A stretch of 64,000 bases of DNA from Thecaphora thlaspeos (Eukaryota > Basidiomycota > Ustilaginomycetes > Urocystidales > Glomosporiaceae). The notes under the pieces were generated by a model. That model had not been told where the DNA came from and made no database searches. It saw only the letters and a program-made list of their open reading frames with translations. A program made the position numbers and the translations under genes. The stretch covers positions 806,001 through 870,000 of the forward strand of contig UWYS01000005.1 in NCBI GenBank assembly GCA_900291925.1, read 5' to 3'. Positions 1-11,277 of this stretch are shown here, in pieces. Each line of letters begins with the position of its first letter. The stretch's first letter is position 1.

Positions 1-2161
1 GCCAAAGGCGAAGGGCCCGCCTTTACCGATGAGCAGATGAACCACGAGATCCAGGACCGCACCAGCGCCGTCACCGATCAGATCAGCCGCATCCAGCAGC
101 AGCTCGAGTCTACGCTGACGCACCTCGAGAGCCGTCGGTCCATGACGTTCGAGCGCGACCGCGACCGCGGTCGTTTGTCCAACGCATCGTCCAACAGCTA
201 TCAGTACGAGAACATGGGCCCGTCCTCGAGCATGGGCCACCACGCTGGTCTCGCCGGCAACAGCATCGGTCACGGAAGTGAGTTCGGCTCGCCGTACAGC
301 GGCGATGCAACCACCTATGAGGCCGTGGAGAGCATCCAGGACCACAAGGACAGCGGCGATGCGCGGAGCGTCGGACCCCAAGGGACGCCACGTCGAGGCG
401 GAGCGGCTGCGGCTCCTCCCTCATCGTTCCGAACGCCTAGCGGCTCCCCCAGCGCGGCGCGCAAGAGCACCCCTCGGCAAAACGGCCTAGCCCCGGCACT
501 CGGGCCCAAGCACTTTGCACGGCGCGTCTCGGCGTCGGGACCGGCTGGCGGGACAAACGAAGAACGCGATTCGCCCCTTGCCAGCAGCAGCGGACATGGA
601 GCATTTTTGATGCCAGAAGCGCCGGCGAGCAAGGGCGTCGAGACGCCCCCCACCACCATCACATCCGACATGCCGGTCCCATCAACCGGAGGCGACGATT
701 CTCTGGTGGAAGACAAGCCGGAAGGTGACTCCACTGCTCCCAGCACCACTGGTGCCGCCATCGCCGCCACCGCCGCTGGAGGCATGGCTGCCTCGTCCGT
801 ACCATCCGCTGTCGCCGCCAACGTGTCGACCCAGGCACGCACCAGCGACGATCGAGAGGCGGCGGCGCCGCAGAGCGAGCACACAAACTCGTCTGCCGTT
901 GAGGTTTCGACCGTCGACATGCTAGTCGCCGCTCCAGCCATCAAGGCGCCGCGGCTCGACGTCGGGCCGCCATCCGATTCGGTGACGATTGCAACGACCA
1001 CGGACACCAACTTCAACAACGAGACCGACGACGTCGGCAGCCGCACCAACACCAACACCGACGTCGACGACGACGACGACGAGGCCGTCGAGTTTGACAT
1101 GTTTGCCGAGCCGGACGACTTCCGACCCAAGACGCCGCCACCCACCGTCACCTACTACGAGTTCCCCGGCACCGACGCCAAGGTGACCCTCAACCTCGTG
1201 GGCAGCCACCCGCTGTGGGGCCACCTGGCCTGGAACGCCAGCTTCGTCATGTCCGACTTCCTCTGCGCTCACGCCAAGAAGCTAACAAAGGGCAAGAAGG
1301 TGCTCGAGCTGGGAGCGGCCGCCGGCCTACCCTCGATCGTCTGCAACTGGGCCGAGGCGAGCCACGCCATCGCCTCCGACTACCCGGACCCTGACCTGCT
1401 GGGTAATCTCGAGAGGAACGTCGCGCTGAACTGTGGCGACGATAACCAGAGCGCCTACAAGGGTCCAGGCTACGCGGCTGCCGAGGTGTGTGTGGCCGTC
1501 TGAGCGTTCCCCTTGGCAGACATCGGCACCACCGCAGCGATTTGGCACTGACTCTTTTCATCTTTTGCTGCCTCTCGTACTCGCCTGCGCAGGGCTACAT
1601 CTGGGGCACGGACCCTACACAGATCCTCTCGCATCTCTCTGCTGACGGCTCGGAGAAGTTCGACCTGATCCTTATGTGTGATCTCGTCTTCAACTATCAG
1701 GCCCACCCGGCCCTGCTGGAGACGTGCGAACGCTGCCTCGCAGATCCGGTCTCGGTCGACGGCGACAGCAAGGATGGCGTTGACGGCGAAGGCTTCAGCA
1801 CCCCTTGCGTCCTCGTCTTCTTCACCCACCACCGGCCCCATCTCGCCTACAAGGACATGGGCTTCTTTGACCTGGCCGAGATCAAGGGCTGGAAGGTGCA
1901 GAAGCTCGGAGAGTGGTACCGAGAGGTGAGTGTTCCGGCACACGCAACTCAGCGGCAGGTGGATGTCCAGAATGCTGATGTACATACCTGCTTCCTTCTT
2001 TTGTTGTGGCGCCTCCGCAGCCGATGTTCCCGGACGACCCGGGCGATGAACAGGTCCGCTCCACCATCCACGGCTATCGCATCTACAGAGGAGGCAAGGA
2101 CGAGCTGCTGGACGCCAAAGTCTCTACGGCCTCTGTCAGTGAGACCATCGCCGACGCTTAG
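1..2161 (+). CDS. EFM7: Efm7-type protein N-terminal/lysine methyltransferase with long N-terminal extension (5' partial)
   Basis: The exons are <1..1485, 1593..1925 and 2021..2161, all joined in phase 0 at GTGTGT and GTGAGT donors. The C-terminal 286 residues, counted from the in-frame ATG at 1099, form the enzyme. A start block (MFAEPDDFRPKTPPP) is followed by the SAM-binding glycine motif VLELGAAAGLPS, the acidic SDYPDPDLL and the post-core FDLILMCDLVFNY. In yeast, Efm7 methylates the N-terminus and Lys2 of eEF1A. That role is inferred here from the motifs. About 350 residues of Ser/Ala/Pro/Thr-rich, acidic, probably disordered sequence precede this block. The frame is open to the left edge, and a short coiled-coil-like stretch (SAVTDQISRIQQQLES) lies near its start. 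The family normally begins close to the DDFRP block, so the extension is either a true fusion or a neighbouring exon read through. An internal start at 1099 cannot be excluded. Confidence 0.85.
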
Positions 2162-2501
2162 ATCTTCCAGTTCACTCCTTTTTCCGAGGAGGAACCCCTA
2201 ATCAGCTCGGCCAACGGCCGCCCCACTGTTCAACTTTGATTTTATCGTTCTCAACCTCACTTCCTTCTTGCCGTCTGCTCACACCAAAGCGTTGGGCCTT
2301 CTGTCTTTGTCTACTCGCTCGCATTTCGCTCAGCAACGCTGGGTCTGGAGTACGGAAAATGGCATTCCCTCTGTGCCCTTCACGCTGTTCTGCTTGTGCT
2401 CGCCCCTCTGTTGGTCTGGACACGCACGCGCTGACCGTCAGAGAACAGGGCGCGACTCGAGAGCATGGAAAGGCAAAGTTTGCAAATAGGATATCATTTC
2501 A
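2162..2501. other. intergenic, no gene seen
   Basis: This is the 340 bp between the methyltransferase stop and the far end of the glycosyltransferase remnant. Only short unconvincing frames occur. It presumably holds the 3' UTR of the methyltransferase. Confidence 0.5.
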
Positions 2502-3411
2502 TCACGACTCAGCCTGCGCGGAGGGACGGGCACGAGACGAATCGCACACCATACCTACCGTCGACAGCGCAACGACGTCGGCCAGTCTATGGTGTGAGTT
2601 CGTTGAAGCGGATCCTCTCCTGCTCAGGTTCATGCCCATTATCTCGTCCCATTGGTACTTGCAACTCCAGTGGTTGTCGTCGTACATGAGCGACGAGTCG
2701 TGCGTGCACCAACACCTTCCCTGTTTCTCCTGCGGATCCTTGGGACACGACAGGAAGGGAGTGTGTAGGTATCCGATGTTGTCGAAGAAATGAAGGTCGT
2801 TCTTGTCCAGAAGCACGCTCGCTGCGATGAAATGGATGGGTGCATCTCCTCATCGCTCGCTGTGGTGTACAAGGGAAAGCAACGATGCGCTCAGGTGAGC
2901 TCGAGGTAGGTCCCCTGTCAAGTGTTCTTGAGTACGTTCCATTGGCAAGATCGATCTCTCCGTGGGCGAACACTCACTAGTAGAAGCCACCCTGACGGTC
3001 GAGATGGTCAAAGAACTCGACCTGGACGTCCGACGGGATGGCGGCGCGTATACGCCTCTCGAAGCACTCCGAGAAGTCGTCATCGTTCAGGAAGACGTAG
3101 GGGTACTTGTTCTGCGGCTTCGAGTTGAACCTCCCCTCGAGCGACTGGAGCGACATAAGCATCTTGGACAGGTCCGCGTTACGGCAGAGGATGACAAACG
3201 CCGCCGACGGCCGCCGCGGATCATGCGGGACGTTGCTGGTCCCGTCCAACGTCGTCGTCGTTGTCGTCGTTGTCGCTGACCATTTGGTGCGAAGGCTGTG
3301 GAGCGAGCTCTGTGTGGCGGTCGAGTAGGACGGCGAGGTAAATGTGGCGAGGCAGTGGAACGAGACGAGCAGGGAAAAGGCCAACGCAAAGTGGCGCAGT
3401 CGCAGGAACAT
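2502..3411 (-). pseudogene. GT15 (KRE2/MNT1) alpha-1,2-mannosyltransferase remnant with internal deletion and nonsense codon
   Basis: Exon 1 is 3411..2978. It encodes a type II signal anchor (MFLRLRHFALAFSLLVSF) and the first GT15 block (AAFVILCRNADL, LEGRFN, YPYVFLNDDDF). It then jumps directly to the late family block FDHLDRQGGFY near position 3018. The intron is 2977..2860 (GTGAGT donor, CACAG acceptor). Exon 2 from 2859 continues with Y-E-R, then TGA at 2852..2850 where the family has Trp, then GDAPIHFIAAS, HFFDNIGYLHTPF and the Cys-rich GRCWCTHDSS tail to a stop at 2502. By comparison with family members as I know them, roughly 150-200 central residues are absent. These include most of the catalytic centre and its acidic metal and catalytic residues. 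GT15 enzymes elongate O- and N-linked mannans in the Golgi, and this copy should not be active. The gene identity is clear from both ends. Confidence 0.85.
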
Positions 3412-3784
3412 GGCCGTCGGCGGGGAGGTGAGCGACACCCTGGGGGTGGTTGAAGACAGAAGCAGTAAGCCGGAATGGCTGGTGGTGGTAGTCGGGACGA
3501 CGACGACCGGGGTCCGTGACATTCGCTTCGTCTCCCTTTTCGCCTTGGGCTTGGCATTCAGATGGTTGGCCGGCAGGAATCCAGGGTCCTCTCGCAGCGA
3601 CGTCGGCTCAGCAGGGTATCTTTCCGCAGCAACACGGTTAATATCGACCGCTGGGCAGCGACCAAACCCACAATACGTACACAAAGCACGACAACCCACA
3701 AGCGGTATATCCAACGGCATGGTCGACAGCGGGGAGGAGCGAGAGGACGAGAAGGGCATGGCAAGGCATCGCGACTCGACGACA

Positions 3785-4330
3785 CTAGGCGTCGATTACC
3801 TTGACGACGACTTGTCCTACGGCGCGCCCCTTGAGGAGGTGCTCGTACGCCTTTGGCGCCTCGTCAAAGGCAAAGACGGCCTCGACCTTGGGCGTTGTGT
3901 CGCCCGAACAGACGTACTGCTCCAGTCTCGGCACCAGGTCGTCCTTGAGGCCGGTCATGACGTACTTCCTCGGAGTGCCTCCGAGCCAGGCGGGCCAGAA
4001 GAGGGCCCGGACGATGTCCTTTGCAAACTGGAGCGACGACAAGAGCAGGTTGCTGCCGTCGAGGGCGCAAGCACCGACGTTGTAGAAGACGCCCTGGGGC
4101 TTGAGGAACTGGGGCGAGGCAAAGTAGGTCGAGGTGGACCCGATGCAGTCCAGCACGGCATCGAACGCTTCGGAGCCGTAGCGCGCCGCAAGTTCCTTGT
4201 CGGCGTCCGAGGCTCGATCTACCAGACGGGCGGAGGCGTTGGGACGAAGCGTGACCACGCTCAGCTCCGTTCGGTCCGCGCCAGCATTCAAGATTGCGGC
4301 ACTACAGTAGAGAAAACAATCTCCCTCAAA
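3785..4330 (-). pseudogene. C-terminal half of a zinc-type alcohol dehydrogenase / quinone oxidoreductase (MDR), headless
   Basis: The minus frame ending at 3785 reads as the second half of a medium-chain dehydrogenase/reductase. It contains EAFDAVLDCIGSTSTYF, FLKPQGVFYNVGA, a KYVMTGLKDDL segment and the standard tail FDEAPKAYEHLLKGRAVGQ followed by VVVKV. The GroES-like domain and the glycine-rich start of the Rossmann fold, about 150-180 residues in this family, are not found upstream in any minus frame. The open frame can be followed to about 4510 but begins with no ATG, and the sequence above about 4330 is not MDR-like. A remote 5' exon further upstream is possible but none was seen through 5300. 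I read it as a truncated remnant next to the decayed GT15 gene. Confidence 0.6.
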
Positions 4331-5312
4331 GGGCCGCAGGAGAGCGCCCTGGCTGCGTCCTGACTTGACCACTCCGACCGTCTTGTGTACGTAAGCAGCA
4401 CCGCCGGAGCCTTTGCTCGGTGCAATGCCGGAACGCTTCTCTGCAGGCGCTGCCAGCCGACAGCCTTCTCTGTATGTAAGCACGCACAGCGGAAGTGGTC
4501 GCCCGGACAACGGCTGTTATAAAATCTCCTATTTTATTCTGCTTGTCCTGCGCCGAGAGTATAGAAAGCGGTCGGGTTGGGGAAGAAGTCTGCTGTACAC
4601 AAAGTGATCTGAGAACATATAACTGATTTGTCCAGAAGCCTCTTTCGAGCGGAAGCAGCTTCTTGCTTGCTGCCTCGGCGGCCGCCCCGACCTTTTCCCC
4701 TCGCATCAGCCGCGTAAATACAAACTGTACAGAGTAAGCAGGGCCGACTCTGGACTTCGCTTGCCCACCACCATCCGCGCGGGACTGTTCGTCGTTTTGT
4801 ATTTGCCATATTACTAGCGGGCGAGCGGCTCGACGCGAGACGCAGCGGAGCTTTCTGTATGTACATACATACAATGAATGTACTGTAAAGGCCCGCCTAC
4901 AGGCCACGCTGGAGTCGTCCGGCCTCGCGCAAAGGGCGGTGGTGCCCAGCCTCTTCTCGCCACACTCGTAAAGTCAAGTGTGGGTACAGTACTTACTCAC
5001 GCGATACGCTGCAAGCACACTGACGAGCCGCGGCATCAGCGACCGCTTGCCCTCACGGAGTAATTACCAAGTAAGTACAGCAGTACATACACTCTGTATT
5101 CGTGGCAAAGTGCACACATATCTGTGGCGCCCCATCCGAGCTTATCGGCACAAAGGCAGAGTTAGGTTACGAACTGTACGGCAGCTCGTCGCCGGGTGAG
5201 GCCCCCCACCTTTCATTAAGTACCTCGCTCCGTTCAGGCATTTGGCTCAGCGCCAGTGTGAGAGCGACAAAGTGAGCTACGCATGACCTTGCGTGGGCGC
5301 CGTTGCGCCACC
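4331..5312. other. gene-poor interval with TACATACA/TGTATGTA motifs
   Basis: No coding signal is seen on either strand. Short palindrome-like blocks occur at about 4855-4890 (TGTATGTACATACATACA), 4984-4995 and 5069-5097 (GTAAGTACAGCAGTACATAC). The same motif recurs in the gene-poor stretches near 13800-14215 and 23634. It could be a degraded repeat or a protein-binding site, and I cannot tell which. Confidence 0.4.
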
Positions 5313-5320
5313 TATATATT
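5312..5320 (+). promoter_or_regulatory. TATA box of the sugar transporter
   Basis: CTATATATT stands about 155 bp before the transporter ATG, in an otherwise GC- and C-rich upstream region. The start itself has a good context (CGCCACCATG). Confidence 0.55.
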
Positions 5321-5472
5321 GAGCCGTCCCCCCTCCCCGTCCCCTCATGGGTGCCCCTCATGGGGCCCCTCCGAAAGCGCAGCTTTACCCCTCTCTGCGG
5401 TCCCGCAACCCCTTTCTCCATTCTACCGTCCAGAGGTGAACCCCTCTCGCCCCTCCAACCATCCCCGCCACC

Positions 5473-7592
5473 ATGTCCCAGCTCGACGAGAAGAGCTCTC
5501 CCTGGTCGGAGAAAAAGACCATCAATGAGGAAAAGATCGCCGTCGAGGGGACCGAGCCGGGACTCGACAACCCGCTCACCGGCATCCCTCGCGAGCGGCT
5601 GCTGCACGACGTCCAAGTCTTTGCCCAGGAAAAGGGCCTCGAGGAGCACCTCGACATCCTCAGGAAGGGCGCCCTGATCGCTCAGAACCCGGCCGGCTAC
5701 CAGGGAGTCTCCGATCTCGACCAGGAAGAAAAGGATGTCATCACCCACGAGTACACTCATCGCTGGTCGCACCCGTTCACCCTCTACCTCACCATCTTTG
5801 CTTGCAGCATTGGCGCCGCTACCCAGGGATGGGACCAGACGGGCAGCAACGGAGCCAACCTTAGCTTCCCAGACGAGTTCGGCATCCCCACGTCCGGCGT
5901 CAGCGATGCCGCTGCAGAGCACAACGAGTGGATCGTCGGCCTGATCAATGCGGCGCCCTACATCGCCTCGGCCCTTTGTGGATGCTGGCTCTCGGACCCG
6001 CTCAACAACTTCTTCGGCCGCCGCGGCTGCATCTTTATCACCGCCATCGTCCTCATTGCCACACCGATCGGCAGCGCCTTTACCACGTCTTGGCAGCAGC
6101 TCTTTGTCGTCCGCCTGATTCTCGGCCTCGGAATGGGAGCCAAGGGCTCCACCGTCCCCGTCTTTGCCGCCGAAAACTCGCCCGCGCAGATCCGCGGCGC
6201 TCTGGTCATGGGCTGGCAGCTGTGGACTGCGTTCGGAATCTTCCTGGTACGTTTTGTAGCTGAGGCCTCACACCCGGACGCTGGTCCATTCTCGCCCAGA
6301 GACGCTACGCAGTCCTTTTTATTTTTATTTTTTTTACTCATTTCGCCTCCTACCGCTTCTCCTTGACCTCACATAGGGCTTCGCCGCCAACGTCGTCGTC
6401 GCCGATGTCGGCAAAAACGCCTGGCGCCTGCAGCTCGGCTCCGCCTTCTTCCCCGCTCTGCCGCTCGCCATCCTCATCTATCTCTGCCCCGAATCGCCGC
6501 GATGGCTGATGAAGAAGGGCCGGTACCGCGAAGCGATGAAGTCGCTCCTCCGCCTCCGCCACCACCGCGTCCAGGCCGCGCGCGACCTCTACTACATCCA
6601 CGTCCTCCTCCTCGAGGAGCAGAAGATCATCCGCGGAGAGAATTACGTCAAGCGTTTCATGGAGCTCTTTACCATCCCGCGCGTCCGACGCGCCACTATC
6701 GCCGCGAGCGTCGTCATGCTGGCCCAGGTAAGCGCGATGCGTCCTTTTTTTACTTTTTGCTTTTTTTTTTTTTTTTTCTTCTCACCATGCCATCGCGATC
6801 ATGGTACAACATGGTACGACCTATACTGACTCCTTCTCCATCGTCTCCCTCCGTTCCAAATAGCAACTTTGTGGGATTAACATCGTGGCATTTTACAGCT
6901 CGACGATATTCGTCGAGGGCGGTTACTCGTCCAAGCAGGCTCTTTACGCTTCGCTCGGATTCGGAGCGGTCAACTTCGTCTTTGCGTTCCCGGCTCTTTT
7001 CACCATCGACACGTACGGACGCCGCAATCTGCTTCTCTTCACCTTTCCGCAGATGACCTGGACGCTACTGGCCGCTGGTCTTTGCTTCCTCATCCAACCC
7101 GAAGACAGCAAGACTCGTATCGGACTGGTAGCATTCTTCGTCTACCTCTTCGCCGCCTTTTACTCACCTGGTGAAGGTCCGGTACCGTTCACGTATTCCG
7201 CCGAGGTCTTCCCGCTCGCTCAACGAGAACAGGGAATGGCATGGGCGGTCGCTACCTGTCTCTTCTGGGCAGCCGTTCTCTCCATCACGTTCCCACCCAT
7301 GCTCAAAGTCATGACTCCCACGGGAGCTTTTGGCTTCTACGCAGGTCTCAACCTCATCGCTTTCGTCCTCATCTTCCTTTTCGTTCCAGAGACGAAGCAA
7401 CTCACGCTCGAGGAGCTAGACGGTGTATTCTCCGTCCCGACAAAGGTCCAGATTTCGCACGGCATCACGAAGGAGCTTCCCTACTTTTACAAGAGGTGGA
7501 TCAAGTTTGACAAGAGCGCTAGGCTAGAGCCCCTAGTGCACAACGAGGCTGTCAGGGAGAAGGTCATCCACAGCTCTACCTCCCAGGCCTAG
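5473..7592 (+). CDS. MFS sugar porter (polyol/inositol- or hexose-type transporter)
   Basis: The exons are 5473..6246, 6377..6727 and 6864..7592, all in phase 0, giving 617 residues. The start has a strong Kozak context. A cytoplasmic N-terminus of about 95 residues precedes twelve predicted membrane spans. Sugar-porter landmarks are visible: [15 protein letters not shown] in the first loop, the [11 protein letters not shown] version of the G-R-K/R loop motif, PESPRWL before the central loop, [13 protein letters not shown] (the QQxxGxN region), DTYGRR, and the closing [11 protein letters not shown]. It should move a sugar or polyol across the plasma membrane, probably with protons. The substrate cannot be read from sequence. 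The second intron holds a 17-nt T run. It is convergent with WASP. Confidence 0.93.
6761..6777 (+). repeat. poly-T run in intron 2 of the sugar transporter
   Basis: Seventeen consecutive T follow two shorter T runs from 6745. It is probably an extended polypyrimidine tract and a likely site of length variation. Confidence 0.8.
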
Positions 7593-7828
7593 TCCTTCGA
7601 CCTCGTCGCTCATGTGTTTTCTCCCGTCTCGCCTCTTCGTATACCTCCCGTTTCTATCCGTTTCTATCCGTCTCTTTTCACGTCATGTCATGGTATCTCT
7701 CGCGCTCGGCCTGTCGAATGAACGAATGAATGAAACGTTTTCAACGGTCTAGAGGACGGGCTGGATGTTCGACCTCCATCGTCGATGCTTACAGCTCGAG
7801 GGAGACGATCCCGAGCGTCCTTTCAGGT

Positions 7829-9193
7829 CTACCAATCGTCGTCGCTCTCGTCTTCGTCCGAGTCGCCCATGTTCTCCTTGCGCTGCGTCAGCGCAGCCGC
7901 GAGCGCGCTCGCAAGATCACCATCGCCTCCTCCACCTGCGTCCGTATCGGCCGCGACGGCTCCAGCTCCAGCTCCAGCTCCGATCGCGAGACCGCCTGCA
8001 GCCGCTCCGCCCGCCATGGCGGCTGTGTGTGCGGAGCCGGGTCCGTCCGACTTTTTGAGACTGTGGATACCCTTGCCCTGGATAGAGGCGAGCAGGTCGC
8101 CTCGTCCACCCTGTGCCGGCGGTGGTGGCGCTGGAGGAGGGGGAGGAGCCGCGGAGCCGCCCACGGGAGGAGGCGGGGGAGGCGGAGGAGCGCCGCTGCT
8201 GCTGCCTCCCATCGGTGGTGGAGGGGGAGGTGGTGGGGGCGGTGCACCGCCTGCTGCTGGACGGGCGGGCGGCGGCGGTGGAGCTCCGCCGGAGGCTCCG
8301 CCACGTGCAGGTGGTGGCGGGGGAGGCGGCGGCGGTGGTGCGGCTGAAGCAGCGCCCCCTCTCGCGGGCGGTGGAGGCGGAGGAGGCGCTGTCGATGTCG
8401 AAGATGCCGTGGATGCGTTGCCGGCCCTTCGAGGGGCAGGCGGAGGTGGCGGCGCCTTTCTCTTGCTGGTGGGAGCGGGCGGAGGCACCTTCTTGGCCTT
8501 CGGCTGGCTGGGCGGCGATGCGGGCTTGGCAGCCGCTCCCGGTCCGCCACGCTTGCCGACAAAGTCCTTGATGAAGTTCTCGTTCTTGCGGATGTCGTTT
8601 TCGCTCACGCCCATGCTGCCGAGCTGGTCAAGGAGCGCCTGCCAGCTGGGATCGACGTTTTGGCTGCTGAAGCCGTGCTCCGCCGTAAAGCCCATGTGCG
8701 CGACGTGCTTGAAGCCCGAAGGAGCGCCAATCGTCGACTTGTCGATCTTGCCGGCCGCGCCCTTCTTCTTCTGGCCGCTCGAGATGGCGGCCGCCTTCGA
8801 CTTTGCGTATTTTGAGCGATTCGAGACCCTTTTGAAGAGGTCGCTCGCTTCGCCTTCATCGGCGAACGAGAAGCCGACCATGCAGTCGTCGCCCTCAAAC
8901 GAGTGGAAAAAGGTGCGGTCCTGGTTGTAGACGAAGCCGTCGTACAGCTCGTGCTGCCAGATGACCCCGCGCGTTCCCTTGAGGTCGACGACCTTGAAGT
9001 AGAAGGTCGACTTGGAGAGGTCGCAGACAAAAGCGACGGCACCCTCGATGCCGACAAAGTCCCACTTCGAGGGGTTGGGCGAGGTGGCATAGACGCGACC
9101 GACGGTGGCTGTGATGATCTTGTTCGAGGAAGAGAGGATGGCCGACTTGACCTTGGACTTGTCCGAGGACGAGATGGTGGACGAGGACGGCAT
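7829..9193 (-). CDS. LAS17: WASP family actin nucleation-promoting factor (Las17/Wsp1)
   Basis: This is a single exon of 454 residues. An N-terminal WH1/EVH1 domain (about 15-130, with GAVAFVCDLSKSTFYFKV and VIWQHELYDGF) binds verprolin/WIP. A CRIB-like stretch (IGAPSGFKHVAHMGF) follows at about 168. Then comes a long run of poly-proline blocks separated by RGG/GG linkers (about 225-375) that would bind SH3 proteins and profilin. The end carries a WH2 motif (DLLASIQGKGIHSLKKS) and an acidic tail finishing in DEDESDDDW, the Arp2/3-binding Trp. The protein activates Arp2/3 at cortical endocytic patches. Its start codon lies only 22 nt after the stop of the upstream PIG-Y gene, so its promoter or 5' UTR must overlap that gene. 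Confidence 0.95.
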   Translation of the reverse strand: MPSSSTISSSDKSKVKSAILSSSNKIITATVGRVYATSPNPSKWDFVGIEGAVAFVCDLSKSTFYFKVVDLKGTRGVIWQHELYDGFVYNQDRTFFHSFEGDDCMVGFSFADEGEASDLFKRVSNRSKYAKSKAAAISSGQKKKGAAGKIDKSTIGAPSGFKHVAHMGFTAEHGFSSQNVDPSWQALLDQLGSMGVSENDIRKNENFIKDFVGKRGGPGAAAKPASPPSQPKAKKVPPPAPTSKRKAPPPPPAPRRAGNASTASSTSTAPPPPPPPARGGAASAAPPPPPPPPPPARGGASGGAPPPPPARPAAGGAPPPPPPPPPPMGGSSSGAPPPPPPPPVGGSAAPPPPPAPPPPAQGGRGDLLASIQGKGIHSLKKSDGPGSAHTAAMAGGAAAGGLAIGAGAGAGAVAADTDAGGGGDGDLASALAAALTQRKENMGDSDEDESDDDW

Positions 9194-9215
9194 GACGGGC
9201 GCGGAGACGGACGAG

Positions 9216-9512
9216 CTAGGAGTGGCGGAAGTGCTTTTCGCCGGTCCACCTGGCGATGACGATGTAGGTGGTGAGGGGGATGAGGAGGGGCAGGAAGTGG
9301 GCCAGGCTGTGCGGGAAGGTGAGATAGGAGGAAAGCGTGGCCTGGGCGTCGGATGGCGGGGGGAAGAGGTAGTCGAGTGCGCCGCAGAGCGCTGGCACGG
9401 TGACGGCCAGGAAGAGGATGCTCGAGACGATGAGGCAGTCTGCGACGTTCTCGCGACGGACGCGGTCGAGCGGGCTTATCTGGCGGGTATGCTGGAAACC
9501 TGGGCTTGGCAT
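9216..9512 (-). CDS. PIG-Y-like subunit of GPI N-acetylglucosaminyltransferase
   Basis: This is a 98-residue frame starting at an ATG, with two hydrophobic spans. One is IVSSILFLAVTVPALCGAL and the other falls in FLPLLIPLTTYIVIARW. It ends in EKHFRHS, which matches the family's terminal (K)xFRHN signature. PIG-Y (Eri1 in budding yeast) is a small endoplasmic-reticulum subunit of the complex that makes GlcNAc-PI, the first step of GPI anchor synthesis. It lies immediately 5' of WASP on the same strand. A further 5' exon is not excluded. The size and hairpin topology fit, but the similarity I can see is short. Confidence 0.65.
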   Translation of the reverse strand: MPSPGFQHTRQISPLDRVRRENVADCLIVSSILFLAVTVPALCGALDYLFPPPSDAQATLSSYLTFPHSLAHFLPLLIPLTTYIVIARWTGEKHFRHS

Positions 9513-10060
9513 GCCCAGGCGTGTGAGCAGGTTAGGAGTAGGCCTCTGAGCGGTGTCAGCAGCGCGATGGCGAGGAAAGGGTTGGGACAGGGATGGCTAG
9601 GCGATGGCGATCGAGAGGAAAAGCGAAAAGGGCGGGGGACGGTTGAAGAAGCCAGGTGGCAAGGTGACGGTCAAAGGGAAAGGAGAGGAGGCAACGAGAG
9701 GGCGAGAGGCGGCCTGGCCTGGCTTGGCTCGCTCGGCTTTCCCGCACGGCGTCACTACACAAAGTGGAGTGATTTCGGCCGCCCGTCCGCTCGGCCGCCC
9801 GCGCCCTCTCTTGTGATCGAGGCCCAAATAATGATTAATGGGAATATCCAGGGTCCGCCGCCACCACCACTGCCGCCGCTCCACCCCCTCGGGCCAGCCG
9901 ACCACCCGGCGCACCTACCACACTCTTGGCCCTCGTCATCCTGCGTGTTCCTCTTCCTCGTACTCTTCCTCCTTCTCCTCCTCCTCACCACCACCACCAC
10001 CACCACCTTCCTTCGTCCTTTCTACAGCAACCACGTTCGGCCTCAACGCTGATCTCGACC
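9513..10060. other. divergent promoter region, PIG-Y/WASP and UBC13
   Basis: This 548-bp region separates the two divergent start codons. A CAC trinucleotide run sits at 9987-10006, just before the UBC13 start. No TATA box is obvious. Confidence 0.5.
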
Positions 10061-11043
<983 letters not shown>

Positions 11044-11277
11044 CGAGACAATGTGTACATGATAGAGCTCCTGTAGCGGCGAATGGGTATCCGTTGTCTC
11101 TTTGCGTTTCTCCGGTCTTTGTGTCTGCGTATCCTTGCGTCTCGGCTCATCTGACAATGGCTCATAGGTTAAGGAAGTATGCGATCCGGCTCGACGTTGC
11201 CATGCGAGGTCGCATAGTAGTTGGCCGCCTGTCCGTCAAGGAATCTCGAAGTCGAACAAGCAAGGACACAAGGGCGA

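Noticed and set aside
2850..2852. RIP (CpA to TpA) as the cause of the nonsense codon in the GT15 remnant
   Set aside because: The mutated C on the opposite strand is followed by C, not A, so the preferred RIP context does not fit.
3344..4363. 339-codon open frame on the + strand
   Set aside because: It is the complement of the GT15 and MDR remnants, which have clear family similarity on the minus strand. Its own translation resembles nothing.
7785..8930. 381-codon glycine-rich open frame on the + strand
   Set aside because: This is the mirror of the WASP poly-proline region (CCN codons read as GGN). WASP motifs on the minus strand are decisive.
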